A DNA stretch of 64,000 nt. Origin: Deltaproteobacteria bacterium. GTDB taxonomy: Bacteria > Myxococcota > Kuafuiibacteriia > Kuafuiibacteriales > Kuafuiibacteriaceae. The notes beneath the pieces were generated by a model, which made no database searches, was not told the DNA's origin, and saw nothing but the letters and a program-made list of their open reading frames with translations. Location: NCBI GenBank assembly GCA_016703535.1, contig JADJBV010000001.1, forward strand, positions 2,532,001 to 2,596,000, read 5' to 3'. This document shows, piece after piece, positions 1 through 8,408 of the stretch. The translations under genes and the position numbers were made by a program. Within the stretch, counting starts at the first letter, position 1; each line of letters opens with the position of its first letter.

Positions 1-1122
1 TACAGCGCCGACATGCTCGACGCGGGCGTCGCCCCCAAGGCCGGCGCGGCGATCACCTGGCAGGCGCTGAACGACAACGGCAAGCAGGCCTGGATCACCG
101 CGTACCGGGCCAAATACGGCGGCGATCCGGAGATCATCGTCGACGCCAAGGACAAGAAGCTGGACCGGATCGACTGGGAACACACCGGCGAACTCGAGGT
201 GGTCAGCGACGTCTTCACCCAGACCAAAGACCTCTCCAACTGGCTCAAGGAGCACGGCTGGGGCCACATCACCACCAGCTTCATGCGCGGCATGCCAGCC
301 CAGGAGCGCAAGGAGATGTTGTCCTTCGTCGCGTTGGCCAACCTCTACGTCTTCACCCACGGCCTCGAGGCCCGAGGCGCTGACGTGGGCGGCGAAAAGG
401 GATGGCGCTTCGTGATCAAGCCCCTGGGGATCCCGACCGAAGAGCACATCAAGATCTTCGACGGCATCTTCGACAAGAACCGGCTGGCCACCGCCTTCTC
501 CAAACACAACCAGGTGAACATCCGGGGCAGCGGCAAATACGGCGATCCCAACCGGATCGCGTTTGAGGTGAGGGCCGGCGACTCAGCCGACAAGGCCCGG
601 GTGCAGAACGCGATCTTCAACAGCCTCAAAGAGAACAAGTGGGGCGTGGCGCCCTTCGAGTGGGGCACGGGCAAGTTCCGCTTGGTGAAGTTGGGCCTGG
701 ACGTGGCCAACAAAGATCCCAACCAGGTGAAGTCGTTGCCAGCAGACTTCCGGACCTTGGCCGCCGAGATCAAGGGCGTCGACGGCGCCACCGCCGATCG
801 CATCTATCAGTTCGTCTCCAACGCGCGCTTCGCCGACGAGGCCAAAAACGCGCGGATCACGCAGTTCGATCAGCGGGCCTGTATCCCCCTCTTGGCCTTC
901 GGCGAGTTGCCCGGCTTCGACGCACCGACCAAAGCGCGCCTGGAGAAGGCCCAGCAGAACTTCGTGCGCAACCTGGACGGCTTGGCCAAACAGAACCTGG
1001 ATCCCAAAGCCGCCGCCGGCGCGATCAGCGACGCGATCGTCGCCTGGGCCAAAGAGGCCCAGATCAGCGACGCCCTCGGCCGCTGGATCGACGGCCCCCC
1101 CGGTCGCCAAAAGTTCGTCTGA
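1..1122 (+). CDS. Hypothetical protein, 5' end outside the window
   Basis: The reading frame is open from base 1; the first ATG is at 13, but codons before it are also open, so the gene probably starts upstream of the window. At least 369 residues are encoded, with the strong GC-rich third positions of its neighbours. I see no signal peptide, membrane segment or coiled coil in the visible part. Acidic/aromatic patches such as TGELEVVSD (about residue 56) and IAFEVRAGD (about residue 183 of the ATG-started form) faintly recall amidoligase or glutamine-synthetase-like folds, but this is a guess. The gene converges on the FHA gene to its right. Function unknown. Confidence 0.75.
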   Translation, partial: YSADMLDAGVAPKAGAAITWQALNDNGKQAWITAYRAKYGGDPEIIVDAKDKKLDRIDWEHTGELEVVSDVFTQTKDLSNWLKEHGWGHITTSFMRGMPAQERKEMLSFVALANLYVFTHGLEARGADVGGEKGWRFVIKPLGIPTEEHIKIFDGIFDKNRLATAFSKHNQVNIRGSGKYGDPNRIAFEVRAGDSADKARVQNAIFNSLKENKWGVAPFEWGTGKFRLVKLGLDVANKDPNQVKSLPADFRTLAAEIKGVDGATADRIYQFVSNARFADEAKNARITQFDQRACIPLLAFGELPGFDAPTKARLEKAQQNFVRNLDGLAKQNLDPKAAAGAISDAIVAWAKEAQISDALGRWIDGPPGRQKFV

Positions 1123-1150
1123 ACCCTCCCCCAACAGGCCGCGTTGACCC

Positions 1151-1167
1151 ACCGCTCCACGAGCGGT
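1151..1167. terminator. Possible bidirectional terminator hairpin between convergent genes
   Basis: A perfect 7-bp inverted repeat with a 3-nt loop (ACCGCTC CAC GAGCGGT) lies 29 bp after the stop of the first gene and in the gap before the convergent FHA gene. There is no T-tract on either side, so it is only a candidate structure. The rest of 1123-1278 holds nothing else I recognise. Confidence 0.3.
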
Positions 1168-1278
1168 CGACCGCCGGGTGCCCCCGACCGTGATCGTGCT
1201 CGTGGCCAACGCGCCCAGGCCTAACGACCGCCCGCGGCTTCTGCCATCCACTGCCGCTGCCCACGAACCTTCAGAGGC

Positions 1279-1869
1279 TCAAGGCCGGTCGGGCCATTTG
1301 CCGGGTGAAGCGCCGGCTCGGGGCGCACCGGTGGCCACCCACTCGAGGAACGCTTCGGGCGTATAAAACCGCGTCGGCAAAGCGCCGAAGGTCAACACCA
1401 TGCCGGAGCTCAAGGGGATGCGGACATTGGCGGTCACCGGGCGGGCCTCCAGCAAGGTGCTGTTGCGAGCGCCGAGATCCTTGAGGACACACTGGCTGCG
1501 ATCGGTGCCCCAGGAGATCTCGGCGTGAAAGCGCGAGACACTTTCGTCCAGCAAAACGACGTCGGCCTCGGGGGACCGGCCGATGGAGACCCGGTTGCCG
1601 TTGCCGCCGCGGCGGGGGCGGACCTCGAGGCAGAGGGCGTCTAGGCTCGCGCCCTTCAAGGTGCGGGGATTGAGGTTGATCTTGGTGGTGCTTTGGTTGG
1701 CGGCGTCTTCAATGACCGTCTCGGGGCGCCGGATGCGGACCAGCACGTCGGGACTGGGTTCGGGCACGACCAACATTGGCCAAGGATAACGATCCAGGAA
1801 CTCGGCGCCGGCCAGCGACATGGCGTCCGCCAGGTAGGTATCGAGCGGCGCCAGATTGGTGCGCAGCAT
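1279..1869 (-). CDS. FHA-domain protein
   Basis: A 196-residue cytoplasmic protein whose C-terminal half is a forkhead-associated domain: VSIGRSPEAD (about 92-101), then SRFHAEISW (about 109-117) and the DLGARNST stretch (about 128-135), which carry the Arg, Ser, His and Asn positions typical of phosphothreonine binding. FHA domains read Thr phosphorylation by Ser/Thr kinases, so it is probably a signalling adaptor. The N-terminal 80 residues are not recognised. ATG at 1869 is preferred; an in-frame TTG at 1905 would add 12 residues. It is the last gene of a minus-strand run that starts at 4238. No kinase adjoins it, so its partner is unknown. Confidence 0.85.
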   Translation of the reverse strand: MLRTNLAPLDTYLADAMSLAGAEFLDRYPWPMLVVPEPSPDVLVRIRRPETVIEDAANQSTTKINLNPRTLKGASLDALCLEVRPRRGGNGNRVSIGRSPEADVVLLDESVSRFHAEISWGTDRSQCVLKDLGARNSTLLEARPVTANVRIPLSSGMVLTFGALPTRFYTPEAFLEWVATGAPRAGASPGKWPDRP

Positions 1870-1908
1870 CGGGGGGATCTTGGGTCGAGGGGCCCCGAGG
1901 CGCAAGCC

Positions 1909-2487
1909 TCACCCTGGCCGGAGGAGTCCGTGTCGGCTCACGTCCGTCGGCAGGTCCACGTCCTCCAGGCTGGCCCGCTCCGAGGGGGTAAGTTCGGCTT
2001 CGTCGATCTGCGCCAGATCGAGGGGCGCAAACAGCGCACGGAGTGAACGGGCGGGACCGGCCCACGCCGTGCGGCGGTAGATCCCCGGCATCGGCTGGGC
2101 GATCCCTTGCCGCAGCACCTGGGCCCCGGCGTGGCCGGCGGCGGCCAAACGGAGCCGCTCGACCAGGCTGACCTCGGGATCCGGATGATCGGCCGCCGCC
2201 ACCCAGATCCACTCGGCCGAGAGGGCCGGCCAGACGACCTGCAGCGCCACCGCTGGGCCCTCCCCGGGATCGTCCAGCAATCGAAAGGACGGCGAAACCG
2301 CCCGCAGCGGGGGATGGAGCACCTGGGGCGCCACCACCCAGGCCACCCCGTAAGCGCGGTAGGCCCACAAGGCCCGCTCCAACAGGGTGCGGCCGTCCGG
2401 GCCTCGCAGCAGCGGCTTGGGCAGGCCTCCGAGCCGACGGCCCTCGCCACCGGCCAAGAGCACGATCTCGATCAGGGGCAGGTCCAC
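1909..2487 (-). CDS. MobA-like molybdenum cofactor guanylyltransferase / NTP transferase
   Basis: A 192-residue protein starting at a GTG inside the end of the upstream nuclease gene (16-bp overlap). The N-terminus has the nucleotidyltransferase signature LLAGGEGRRLGG-PKPLL (about residues 10-24), typical of MobA and related sugar or CTP transferases, and a later AAADHP stretch resembles the metal-binding Asp region. MobA attaches GMP to molybdopterin. No moa, moe or molybdoenzyme genes are nearby, so the specific substrate is inferred from the motif only. The longer frame upstream of the GTG is a shadow of the nuclease gene. Confidence 0.75.
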   Translation of the reverse strand: MDLPLIEIVLLAGGEGRRLGGLPKPLLRGPDGRTLLERALWAYRAYGVAWVVAPQVLHPPLRAVSPSFRLLDDPGEGPAVALQVVWPALSAEWIWVAAADHPDPEVSLVERLRLAAAGHAGAQVLRQGIAQPMPGIYRRTAWAGPARSLRALFAPLDLAQIDEAELTPSERASLEDVDLPTDVSRHGLLRPG

Positions 2488-3059
2488 ATGCCGACCCGGG
2501 CGCTCCGAGCCGCCGCCTCGAGGCTGCTGTATTTGCTGCTGTCGCGGTGCTGAAAACGCGCGCCGCGGAAGACTCGGCCGTACCCCAAGCGGAGCAGGTC
2601 CTCGTTGAGCACCGTGCCCTCGATCTTGATGTAGGCGAGGATCCGGTCGTAGTCGTCCCGGCAAGCCGAGGGGTTGCCGGCGTTGCAGTGGGTGGGATCG
2701 AACTCGACCTGGACGATGCGACCTTCGATCCGGCCCGTCACGTAGTCGGCGGACTCGGGCCCATAACAATCGGCGGGGGTCGGGGGATGGGCGATCTCCG
2801 GGGCATCGAGGCCGAGCAGGCGGATGTGTTCGCCATCGAAGGGGCGGCCGTCCGGGGTCCGGACCCCCTGGGATGCCTCGACGATCACCGTGTCGCCATC
2901 GAGGACGGTCCGCACCAGGATGTTCTGGGTCGGCAAAGTCCCGGCGTCGACCCGCAGGCCCGTGTCTCGGGCCCCCGCGTCCCCGTCGTCGGGGAGCTCG
3001 TCGCGTTCACCACACGCCCAGAGGGTCAGACAGACGCCGATCAAGGCCAAGAGCCGCAC
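2472..3059 (-). CDS. Secreted thermonuclease-like (SNase) lipoprotein
   Basis: A 195-residue protein. From the GTG at 3059 it has a hydrophobic signal segment ending in a lipobox (LTLWAC, Cys at about 16), then an Asp/Gly/Ala-rich linker (DDGDAGARDTG) typical of myxobacterial lipoproteins. The rest matches a staphylococcal-nuclease fold: VLDGDTV with the metal-binding Asp, HIRLLGLDAPE with the catalytic Arg and Glu, and YDRILAYI with the third catalytic Arg. An insert with two cysteines (CNAGNPSAC) could form a disulfide. It probably degrades extracellular nucleic acid at the cell surface. It lies 43 bp after rimI in the same operon-like run. Confidence 0.85.
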   Translation of the reverse strand: MRLLALIGVCLTLWACGERDELPDDGDAGARDTGLRVDAGTLPTQNILVRTVLDGDTVIVEASQGVRTPDGRPFDGEHIRLLGLDAPEIAHPPTPADCYGPESADYVTGRIEGRIVQVEFDPTHCNAGNPSACRDDYDRILAYIKIEGTVLNEDLLRLGYGRVFRGARFQHRDSSKYSSLEAAARSARVGMWTCP

Positions 3060-3102
3060 GGGGGGAGCTTGGACGGAACGCCGCCGGTCGAGCAAGCGCC
3101 GG

Positions 3103-3528
3103 TCAACCGAGGGAAAGGGACATGAGCAGCGCATCGTCCCCATCCCGGTAGTAGCCGCGCCGCCGGCCCACCACCGTAAAGCCCTGTCGCTGGTAGAGGA
3201 CCAAGGCCGGGGTGTTGCGAGAGGCGACCTCCAAGAGCAGGCGTTCGGCCCCCTGGGCCCGGGCCTCGAACTGGCAGGCCAAAAGCAGGCTGGTCGCCAG
3301 ACCTCGGCCCCGAAAGGCAGGGGCCACGCCGATCAAGTGGAGCTCGGCCTCGGGGGCCAGGACCTCGGCGACCAACAAAGACTCGGGCCCAGTGCTGAGC
3401 AGCAGGCCGCCCGGCCGATCCCGAGTGGCCTTCAAGGCCGCCCGGTCGTAGGCCGAAAATCCGAGGGCGTGGGCCAGGGCCACCAGAGGGCCAATTTCGG
3501 CCTCGCTGGCCCGATGCACCGAACTCAC
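3103..3528 (-). CDS. rimI: Ribosomal protein S18-alanine N-acetyltransferase (RimI family GNAT)
   Basis: A 141-residue GNAT acetyltransferase. The acetyl-CoA loop is in IGVAPAFRGRGLATSLL, and the RimI-type C-terminus is clear: LEVASRNTPALVLYQRQGF followed by RRGYYRDGDDALLM, where family members have LEVRxxNxxAxxLYxxxGF and YYxxGEDAxxM. RimI acetylates the N-terminal Ala of S18. The start is the GTG at 3528, which overlaps the upstream stop as GTGA and suggests translational coupling. It could also be a more general N-terminal acetyltransferase. tsaB/tsaE, often found near rimI, are absent here. Confidence 0.85.
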   Translation of the reverse strand: MSSVHRASEAEIGPLVALAHALGFSAYDRAALKATRDRPGGLLLSTGPESLLVAEVLAPEAELHLIGVAPAFRGRGLATSLLLACQFEARAQGAERLLLEVASRNTPALVLYQRQGFTVVGRRRGYYRDGDDALLMSLSLG

Positions 3529-4238
3529 GGCCCGGGCTCGCCCACTGGACAACGAAAGCCGAAGGCCAGCGGTTCGGGTTCGGGAGCCTGAGGTTCGTAG
3601 CCGGGCGCGTAGCTGATGACCGACCGCCCCTTCAGCTGTTGGAGCACCTGCTCGATGGCCGCCTCTTCCAGATCCGCCCGCAGCCGTTCTCGAACCCGAG
3701 CCTCGACCTCGGCGTAGGGCCGCCCCTTGAAAAACCCACGGTTGGCCTCGTAACAGGCCAACAGCTTGGCCGGCTCCAACTTCAGGCCCAGCCGCACCCG
3801 GACGTCCAAGAAGCGCTCGACCTCCAGCTCGCTGCGCAAGATGGCGCCGACCAGCGGCGGCACCACCCTGCCCGGCTCGCTCGGAAAGCCGCTCCGATCC
3901 AAAAAAGCGTAGAGCTCCGACGGCCCACGAAAGCGCTTGAGCAAGGGCTGAAAGGCCCGCTCCACCTCGGGCTCCGGCACCTCCCGCAGCTGCAGGCGAC
4001 GCACCTCGGCCAGGAGCAGCTCCCGGTGGACCATCGACAACAACACCGCCGACAATAGGGGCGGCGTCAGCGCCGCGTTGTCGGCGACCTCGGCGTCTCG
4101 GGTCCGGAGCAAGACCAACTTGGTCTCGGCCACCAGCTCGGACAAGGTGATCGGCCGACCGTCGACGGCCGCCACCACCATGTCGACCAACACCGTGCCC
4201 GGCAGGAGGCAGGGCAGGAGCAACCAGGGGGCGAGCAC
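3525..4238 (-). CDS. SurA N-domain-like periplasmic chaperone without a rotamase domain
   Basis: A 237-residue protein. A GTG at 4238, directly after a GGGGGG-containing ribosome-binding stretch, starts a signal-peptide-like hydrophobic segment (LAPWLLLPCLLPGTVLV). It is followed by MVVAAVDGRPITLSEL, the hallmark of SurA/PpiC N-terminal domains. Helical stretches rich in Glu/Leu/Arg follow, but no parvulin domain is visible, so it may be a pure chaperone. The C-terminus has a YAEVEARVRERLR segment as in SurA family members. It is the first gene of the minus-strand operon with rimI and diverges from the kinase gene across a short gap. The longer open frame upstream is antisense to the kinase. 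Confidence 0.7.
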   Translation of the reverse strand: MLAPWLLLPCLLPGTVLVDMVVAAVDGRPITLSELVAETKLVLLRTRDAEVADNAALTPPLLSAVLLSMVHRELLLAEVRRLQLREVPEPEVERAFQPLLKRFRGPSELYAFLDRSGFPSEPGRVVPPLVGAILRSELEVERFLDVRVRLGLKLEPAKLLACYEANRGFFKGRPYAEVEARVRERLRADLEEAAIEQVLQQLKGRSVISYAPGYEPQAPEPEPLAFGFRCPVGEPGP

Positions 4239-4334
4239 CCCCCTAGCAAAGCAGAATTTGGCCCGCCGCAGGAAGGCCTGCCGACGGCCACGGTGGTTTT
4301 CAAGTGGGTCCCGCGGAGGATACGTTCTTGCCGG

Positions 4335-6296
4335 GTGTCGCTGGCGACCAAGATCTTTTTGGGCTTCGTGGCCCTCTTGCTGGGCTTTGCCCTGCTGGCC
4401 TACTGGAGTGTGGTCCAGATCCGCTCCGTCGGTGAGGACCTCTATTCGCTCAAGGTCGGGCACGTGGCTCTGGCCCAGCTCCTGACCCAACTCGACACCC
4501 ACGAACAAAACCGCTTCCGGGATCTTGAGCAGGGCTTGGAGCAGACCGATCCGGCCAGCCAACTGTTGGCCTTCCAGATCGCCAACGGCTACTTCCCGGA
4601 GGCCACCCGTTCGGTCCTGGAGCAGATCCGCATCGTCGCCGAGGCCCAAAAGGAGGCCCCGGGCCACGCCGATTTTTATCGCCGGCTGATCACCCTCACC
4701 GATCAGCTGGAGAAACAAAACGACGGCGTGGACCAGCTGAGCCGCAGCCTGCTCGAGGGGCCCCGGACCCCCGAGGCCTTGGCCGCCGCCAAGGAGCGGC
4801 TGAAGGAGCTGGAGATCGCCCTCCGCAGCACCATTTGGCAGCTGCACCGGGTCGTGAGCGACGCGACCAACCTGACCATGGAGCGTTCCCGTCGGCAGGA
4901 GGACGAGACCGGCCTGCGCATCTTGACCTGGATCGGCCTGGCCCTGGGCCTGGGGGCACTTTTGACCCTCTTGATGGCCCGGGCCCTGGCGCCGATCCGC
5001 CGGCTGGTGGTCTACGCCCGGGCGATCTCTCGGGGCGACTACGCCCAGACCGTGGGCCCGGTGGCCGACGCTCAGCTGGGATTTTTGGCCGACGAGTTGA
5101 CCCAGATGGCCCGGGCCCGCCAGGAGCGTGAGGCCGAGCTGGATCGCCAAGCCGACGAGCTGGAGCGGGCCTATCGCCGGGTCGAGGACCTCAAGCGCTA
5201 CCACGAGAGCATCGTGCGCAGCCTGCGGACCGCCATCTTGGTGACCGATCGGGAGCTGAAGGTCACCAGCACCAACCCGGCGGCCCAGGCGATGTTGGGG
5301 GTGGGCGCCGAAGGCCTACGGGGTCACGGGCTCGAGGAGCTGCCCCTCGGCCAACTGCTGGTCCAGCAGCTGGGTGAGGTCGAGACCTTGTTGGCCCGGA
5401 CCGCACCGACCAACCTGAGGTCGGTGCCCCTCTCGACCCTTTTGGTCGACGTGACCGTGGCGCCCTTCGAGAGTGAACGGGGTGAACACCTGGGCCTGGT
5501 GATCGCCCTGGAAGACGTGACCGACGCGGTCCACACCAAAGAGGCGCTCATCCGCTCCGAACGCCTGGCGGCCATCGGCCGGATGAGCGCCCACGTGACC
5601 CACGAGATCCGGAACCCGCTTTCATCGATCGGCATCAACGCCGAACTTCTGGCCGACCTATCGGGGCAAAGGGAGCTGGACCATCGCTCCGCCGACGAGG
5701 CCCGCACCTTGAGCCGGGCCATCGTCAAAGAGGTCGATCGCCTCAGCGCCATCACCGACGACTACCTGCGTTTTGCCCGCCTGCCTCGGCCCGAGCTGGT
5801 CGACGTCGACCTCGGGGAGCTGCTGCGGACCATTGGGGCCTTCGTGAAGCCCGACCTCTTGGCGGCCCAGGTCCAACTCGAGCTGCGGATCGGCGAGGCC
5901 CTGCCCAAGTTGGCGGTCGATCCGGATCAGCTGCGGCAGGCCCTGCTCAACCTGGTGCGCAACGCCAAGGAGTCGATGCCCGAGGGAGGCCGGGTGATCC
6001 TGGGGGCCGAACCGAGCGGTGACGGCGTCGAGGTCTTCGTGCGGGACTCGGGGGTCGGCATCCCGGAGGGGCACCTGGATCGGATCTTCGACCCCTTCTA
6101 CTCGACCAAGATGACCGGCACGGGCCTGGGCCTGACCTTGACCCAGCAGATCGTCGGCGAACACGGAGGGACCCTAAAAGTCCAGTCCACCCAGGGCGTC
6201 GGCTCCGAGTTCCGGATTCACCTACCCCTCCGTCAAACGCTCAAAACCAAAGGGATTTTTGAGCCCGACGGGGTGGCGATCGGGCCCATCGGCTAG
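4335..6296 (+). CDS. Membrane-bound PAS sensor histidine kinase (orphan)
   Basis: A 653-residue kinase. Order: TM1 (about 6-24), a roughly 170-residue extracytoplasmic helical sensor, TM2 (about 195-217), HAMP and coiled coil, a PAS-like domain (about 285-400), HisKA with the phospho-acceptor His in HVTHEIRNPL (about 423), then the ATPase domain with N-box LLNLVRNAKESM, G1 DSGVGIP, F-box FDPFYSTK and G2 GTGLGL. The arrangement resembles NtrB-type kinases. I chose the GTG at 4335 because TM1 follows at once and a GGAGGA lies upstream; a GTG at 4293 is the alternative. No response regulator adjoins it, so its partner is unknown. Confidence 0.92.
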   Translation: MSLATKIFLGFVALLLGFALLAYWSVVQIRSVGEDLYSLKVGHVALAQLLTQLDTHEQNRFRDLEQGLEQTDPASQLLAFQIANGYFPEATRSVLEQIRIVAEAQKEAPGHADFYRRLITLTDQLEKQNDGVDQLSRSLLEGPRTPEALAAAKERLKELEIALRSTIWQLHRVVSDATNLTMERSRRQEDETGLRILTWIGLALGLGALLTLLMARALAPIRRLVVYARAISRGDYAQTVGPVADAQLGFLADELTQMARARQEREAELDRQADELERAYRRVEDLKRYHESIVRSLRTAILVTDRELKVTSTNPAAQAMLGVGAEGLRGHGLEELPLGQLLVQQLGEVETLLARTAPTNLRSVPLSTLLVDVTVAPFESERGEHLGLVIALEDVTDAVHTKEALIRSERLAAIGRMSAHVTHEIRNPLSSIGINAELLADLSGQRELDHRSADEARTLSRAIVKEVDRLSAITDDYLRFARLPRPELVDVDLGELLRTIGAFVKPDLLAAQVQLELRIGEALPKLAVDPDQLRQALLNLVRNAKESMPEGGRVILGAEPSGDGVEVFVRDSGVGIPEGHLDRIFDPFYSTKMTGTGLGLTLTQQIVGEHGGTLKVQSTQGVGSEFRIHLPLRQTLKTKGIFEPDGVAIGPIG

Positions 6297-6388
6297 GCCC
6301 GCCAAACCACCCGGATTTTGGGCTGACGCGCCGAGCCAAGGAAATGTATTCCGTAAGGATTTCATTCAGTTAGCGAGACGCAGTTGAC

Positions 6389-7747
6389 GTGGATCGCCGC
6401 TCTTGGTGCGCTGACCAGGTGCTGACGGTCGCCTCCCGCACCCTCTCGAACGGCCTGACGGTCCTGGTGCTCCGCCTCCCGCACCTGCACGCGGTGACCG
6501 AGTCCCTGATGGTCCGCGGCGGCCCTCGCTACGAACGCCCCGAAGACAACGGCCTGACCCACCTGGTGGAGCACCTCCTCTTCCGCGGCACCCAACAACA
6601 CCCGGACGGCTTGTCCTTTCACGTGGCGGTCGAGGCCTTGGGCGGCGAGATCAACGGCGTCACCCAACGGGACGCCTGCACGGTGCACCTGACGGTCCCG
6701 CCTCGAAATGCGACGGCGGGCCTGGCGCTGTTGGCGGAGTCGACCATCAGCCCACTCCTCTCGGGGATCGACGTTGAGCGGGACGTGGTCATCGAAGAGA
6801 TCCTCGACACCACCGGCGGCGACGGCCAAGACCTGGACCTCGACAACCTCTCGCGACAGGTGATCTGGCGCGGCCACCCCATGGGCCGCCCGGTGGCCGG
6901 CACCTTGGCCAAGGTCGAGGGCTTCACCACCCCACAAGCCCGGGCTCACTTCCGCCAGGTCTTCACCGCCGAAAACGCGGTGCTCTGCGTGGCGGGCCTG
7001 GTCGACGAGGAGCAGATCTTCGAGGCCGCGGCCCGAGCCTTCGGGCCCATGCCCCGGGGTCAACGCCTCTCGGAGATCGGGCCGCCGGTGCCGGTTCGGG
7101 GCCTGCCGGTGCAGATCCACGGCACCGACGACGCCCAGGTTTCGGTGCTCTACACCTTCCCGGCGCCCCACGAGAACCACCCCGACTTCGGGGCCTTGTT
7201 GTTGCTCCGGCGGATCTTGGACGACGGCTTCAGCTCTCGCCTGCGCCAGGCGATCTGCGAACAGCGGGGCCTGGCCTACTCCCTCGGGGTGTCGGTGGAC
7301 GCCTACGGCGATGCGTGTTTGCTCGATCTCGAGTTGGCCTGTGCCCCCCGGAAGGTGGTGACGGTCATCGAAGAGCTGGAGCGGACCCTGGACGGGTTGA
7401 CCAAAGGGCCCATCGGCGACGACGAGTTGGCCCGGGCCAAGACCCGGCACGTGGCCGACCTGGAGTTCAGCCTGGACGATCCCGACGAGATCGCCAGCTG
7501 GTACGGGGCCGCCCACCTGATCGGGTGCAACGGCGGCCTGGGCGAGCGGCTGCGGGAGGTGATGGCGGTGACCCCCGAGTCCCTCCAGAAGTTGGCCCAG
7601 TCGGTCTTCGATCGGGACGCCAGCCTGCTGAGCCTGATGGGGCCGATCAAAGCCCGAGAGTTGGCCCGGCTGGAAAAAGCCCTGCTCCGCCCGGTGGGAG
7701 CGCCGGTGGTCCCGGCCGAGCTCGACGACCTCTTGGCGGTGGGCTGA
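6389..7747 (+). CDS. M16 family zinc peptidase (pitrilysin/processing-peptidase type)
   Basis: A 452-residue protein with the inverted zinc motif HxxEH as H58-L-V-E61-H62, the downstream Glu region VVIEEIL (about 131-137) and the family's two-lobed architecture with a second M16 lobe after about residue 180. Length fits the single-chain M16B group (about 420-460 residues). No signal peptide is visible, so it may be cytoplasmic, as in the PqqL/YmxG-like group. Start is a GTG; an in-frame GTG at 6419 would remove ten residues. The preceding 90 bp are unusually AT-rich near 6340-6370 and may hold its promoter. Confidence 0.9.
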   Translation: MDRRSWCADQVLTVASRTLSNGLTVLVLRLPHLHAVTESLMVRGGPRYERPEDNGLTHLVEHLLFRGTQQHPDGLSFHVAVEALGGEINGVTQRDACTVHLTVPPRNATAGLALLAESTISPLLSGIDVERDVVIEEILDTTGGDGQDLDLDNLSRQVIWRGHPMGRPVAGTLAKVEGFTTPQARAHFRQVFTAENAVLCVAGLVDEEQIFEAAARAFGPMPRGQRLSEIGPPVPVRGLPVQIHGTDDAQVSVLYTFPAPHENHPDFGALLLLRRILDDGFSSRLRQAICEQRGLAYSLGVSVDAYGDACLLDLELACAPRKVVTVIEELERTLDGLTKGPIGDDELARAKTRHVADLEFSLDDPDEIASWYGAAHLIGCNGGLGERLREVMAVTPESLQKLAQSVFDRDASLLSLMGPIKARELARLEKALLRPVGAPVVPAELDDLLAVG

Positions 7748-7840
7748 GGCCACGATCCGCCGTCGACTTGGGCCCGCCCGGGTCGATGGGTCACGAAAAG
7801 GCCCGCAGCACCGTCCTTTGGTCGTAAGTTGCCCTACCCC

Positions 7841-8389
7841 ATGCGCGTGTCCTGGATGGCCCTTCTGGCCCTGCCCCTCCTGCCCTTTTTGCCGGGTTGC
7901 CCCAGCTGCCCCTACAACGAGGCCTGCGAAGGGAACGTGTTGAAGTACTGCAGCCTCGGCGTCGATCAGCTGGTCGGATCGCCCTCCGAAGGGGAGGTGA
8001 CCTGCTCCGGCGCCAACCCCAGCTGCGTCACCGTCGACGAACGGGACGCCTTGTGCGCCATCGCCAAGGAGCGGACCTGCACCGTGGGCGCGGCCCCCCG
8101 CTGCGAGGGTCAACAGCTGATCACCTGCCAAGAGGGCTTCGAGGTCGCGGAAGACTGCGGGGCCCACGGCAACGTCTGCGGCACCCTGTTGGCCGAGACC
8201 TTTTGCTACAAGGACCCGGTCCTCACCTGCGCCCCCGAGAGCTTTCGGCCCCGGTGCGAAGGCACCCGTTTGATCCAGTGTCGCAACGGCGTCGAAGCCA
8301 TCGAAGAGTGTGGGCTCCGGGTAGAGGACACCACTTGCCGCACCACCACCGGGCAATACGCCTCATCCTTCTGCGCGCCCCCGAGCTGA
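7841..8389 (+). CDS. Cys-rich secreted lipoprotein with CEGxxLxxC repeats
   Basis: A 182-residue protein starting at ATG 7841 (a TTG at 7829 is possible). It has a signal peptide ending in a lipobox (FLPGC, then PSC). The mature part has about 20 cysteines and at least three imperfect repeats built on CEGxxLxxC: CEGNVLKYC, CEGQQLITC and CEGTRLIQC, each followed by a variable stretch ending in DC or ECG. Such repeats occur in many secreted myxobacterial proteins and probably form disulfide-stabilised modules. No enzymatic motif is present. It follows the M16 peptidase by about 90 bp on the same strand and may be co-transcribed. Function unknown. Confidence 0.8.
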   Translation: MRVSWMALLALPLLPFLPGCPSCPYNEACEGNVLKYCSLGVDQLVGSPSEGEVTCSGANPSCVTVDERDALCAIAKERTCTVGAAPRCEGQQLITCQEGFEVAEDCGAHGNVCGTLLAETFCYKDPVLTCAPESFRPRCEGTRLIQCRNGVEAIEECGLRVEDTTCRTTTGQYASSFCAPPS

Positions 8390-8408
8390 GGCCTCAGGGC
8401 CCGTCCAG

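Noticed and set aside
4239..5204. N-terminal 322-codon extension of the SurA-like gene
   Set aside because: It lies antisense to the histidine kinase, is Gly/Gln/Leu-rich and the signal peptide and ribosome-binding site are at 4238.
6362..8356. 664-codon minus-strand frame opposite the M16 peptidase and the Cys-rich lipoprotein
   Set aside because: It spans two real plus-strand genes, lacks recognisable domains and has shadow composition.
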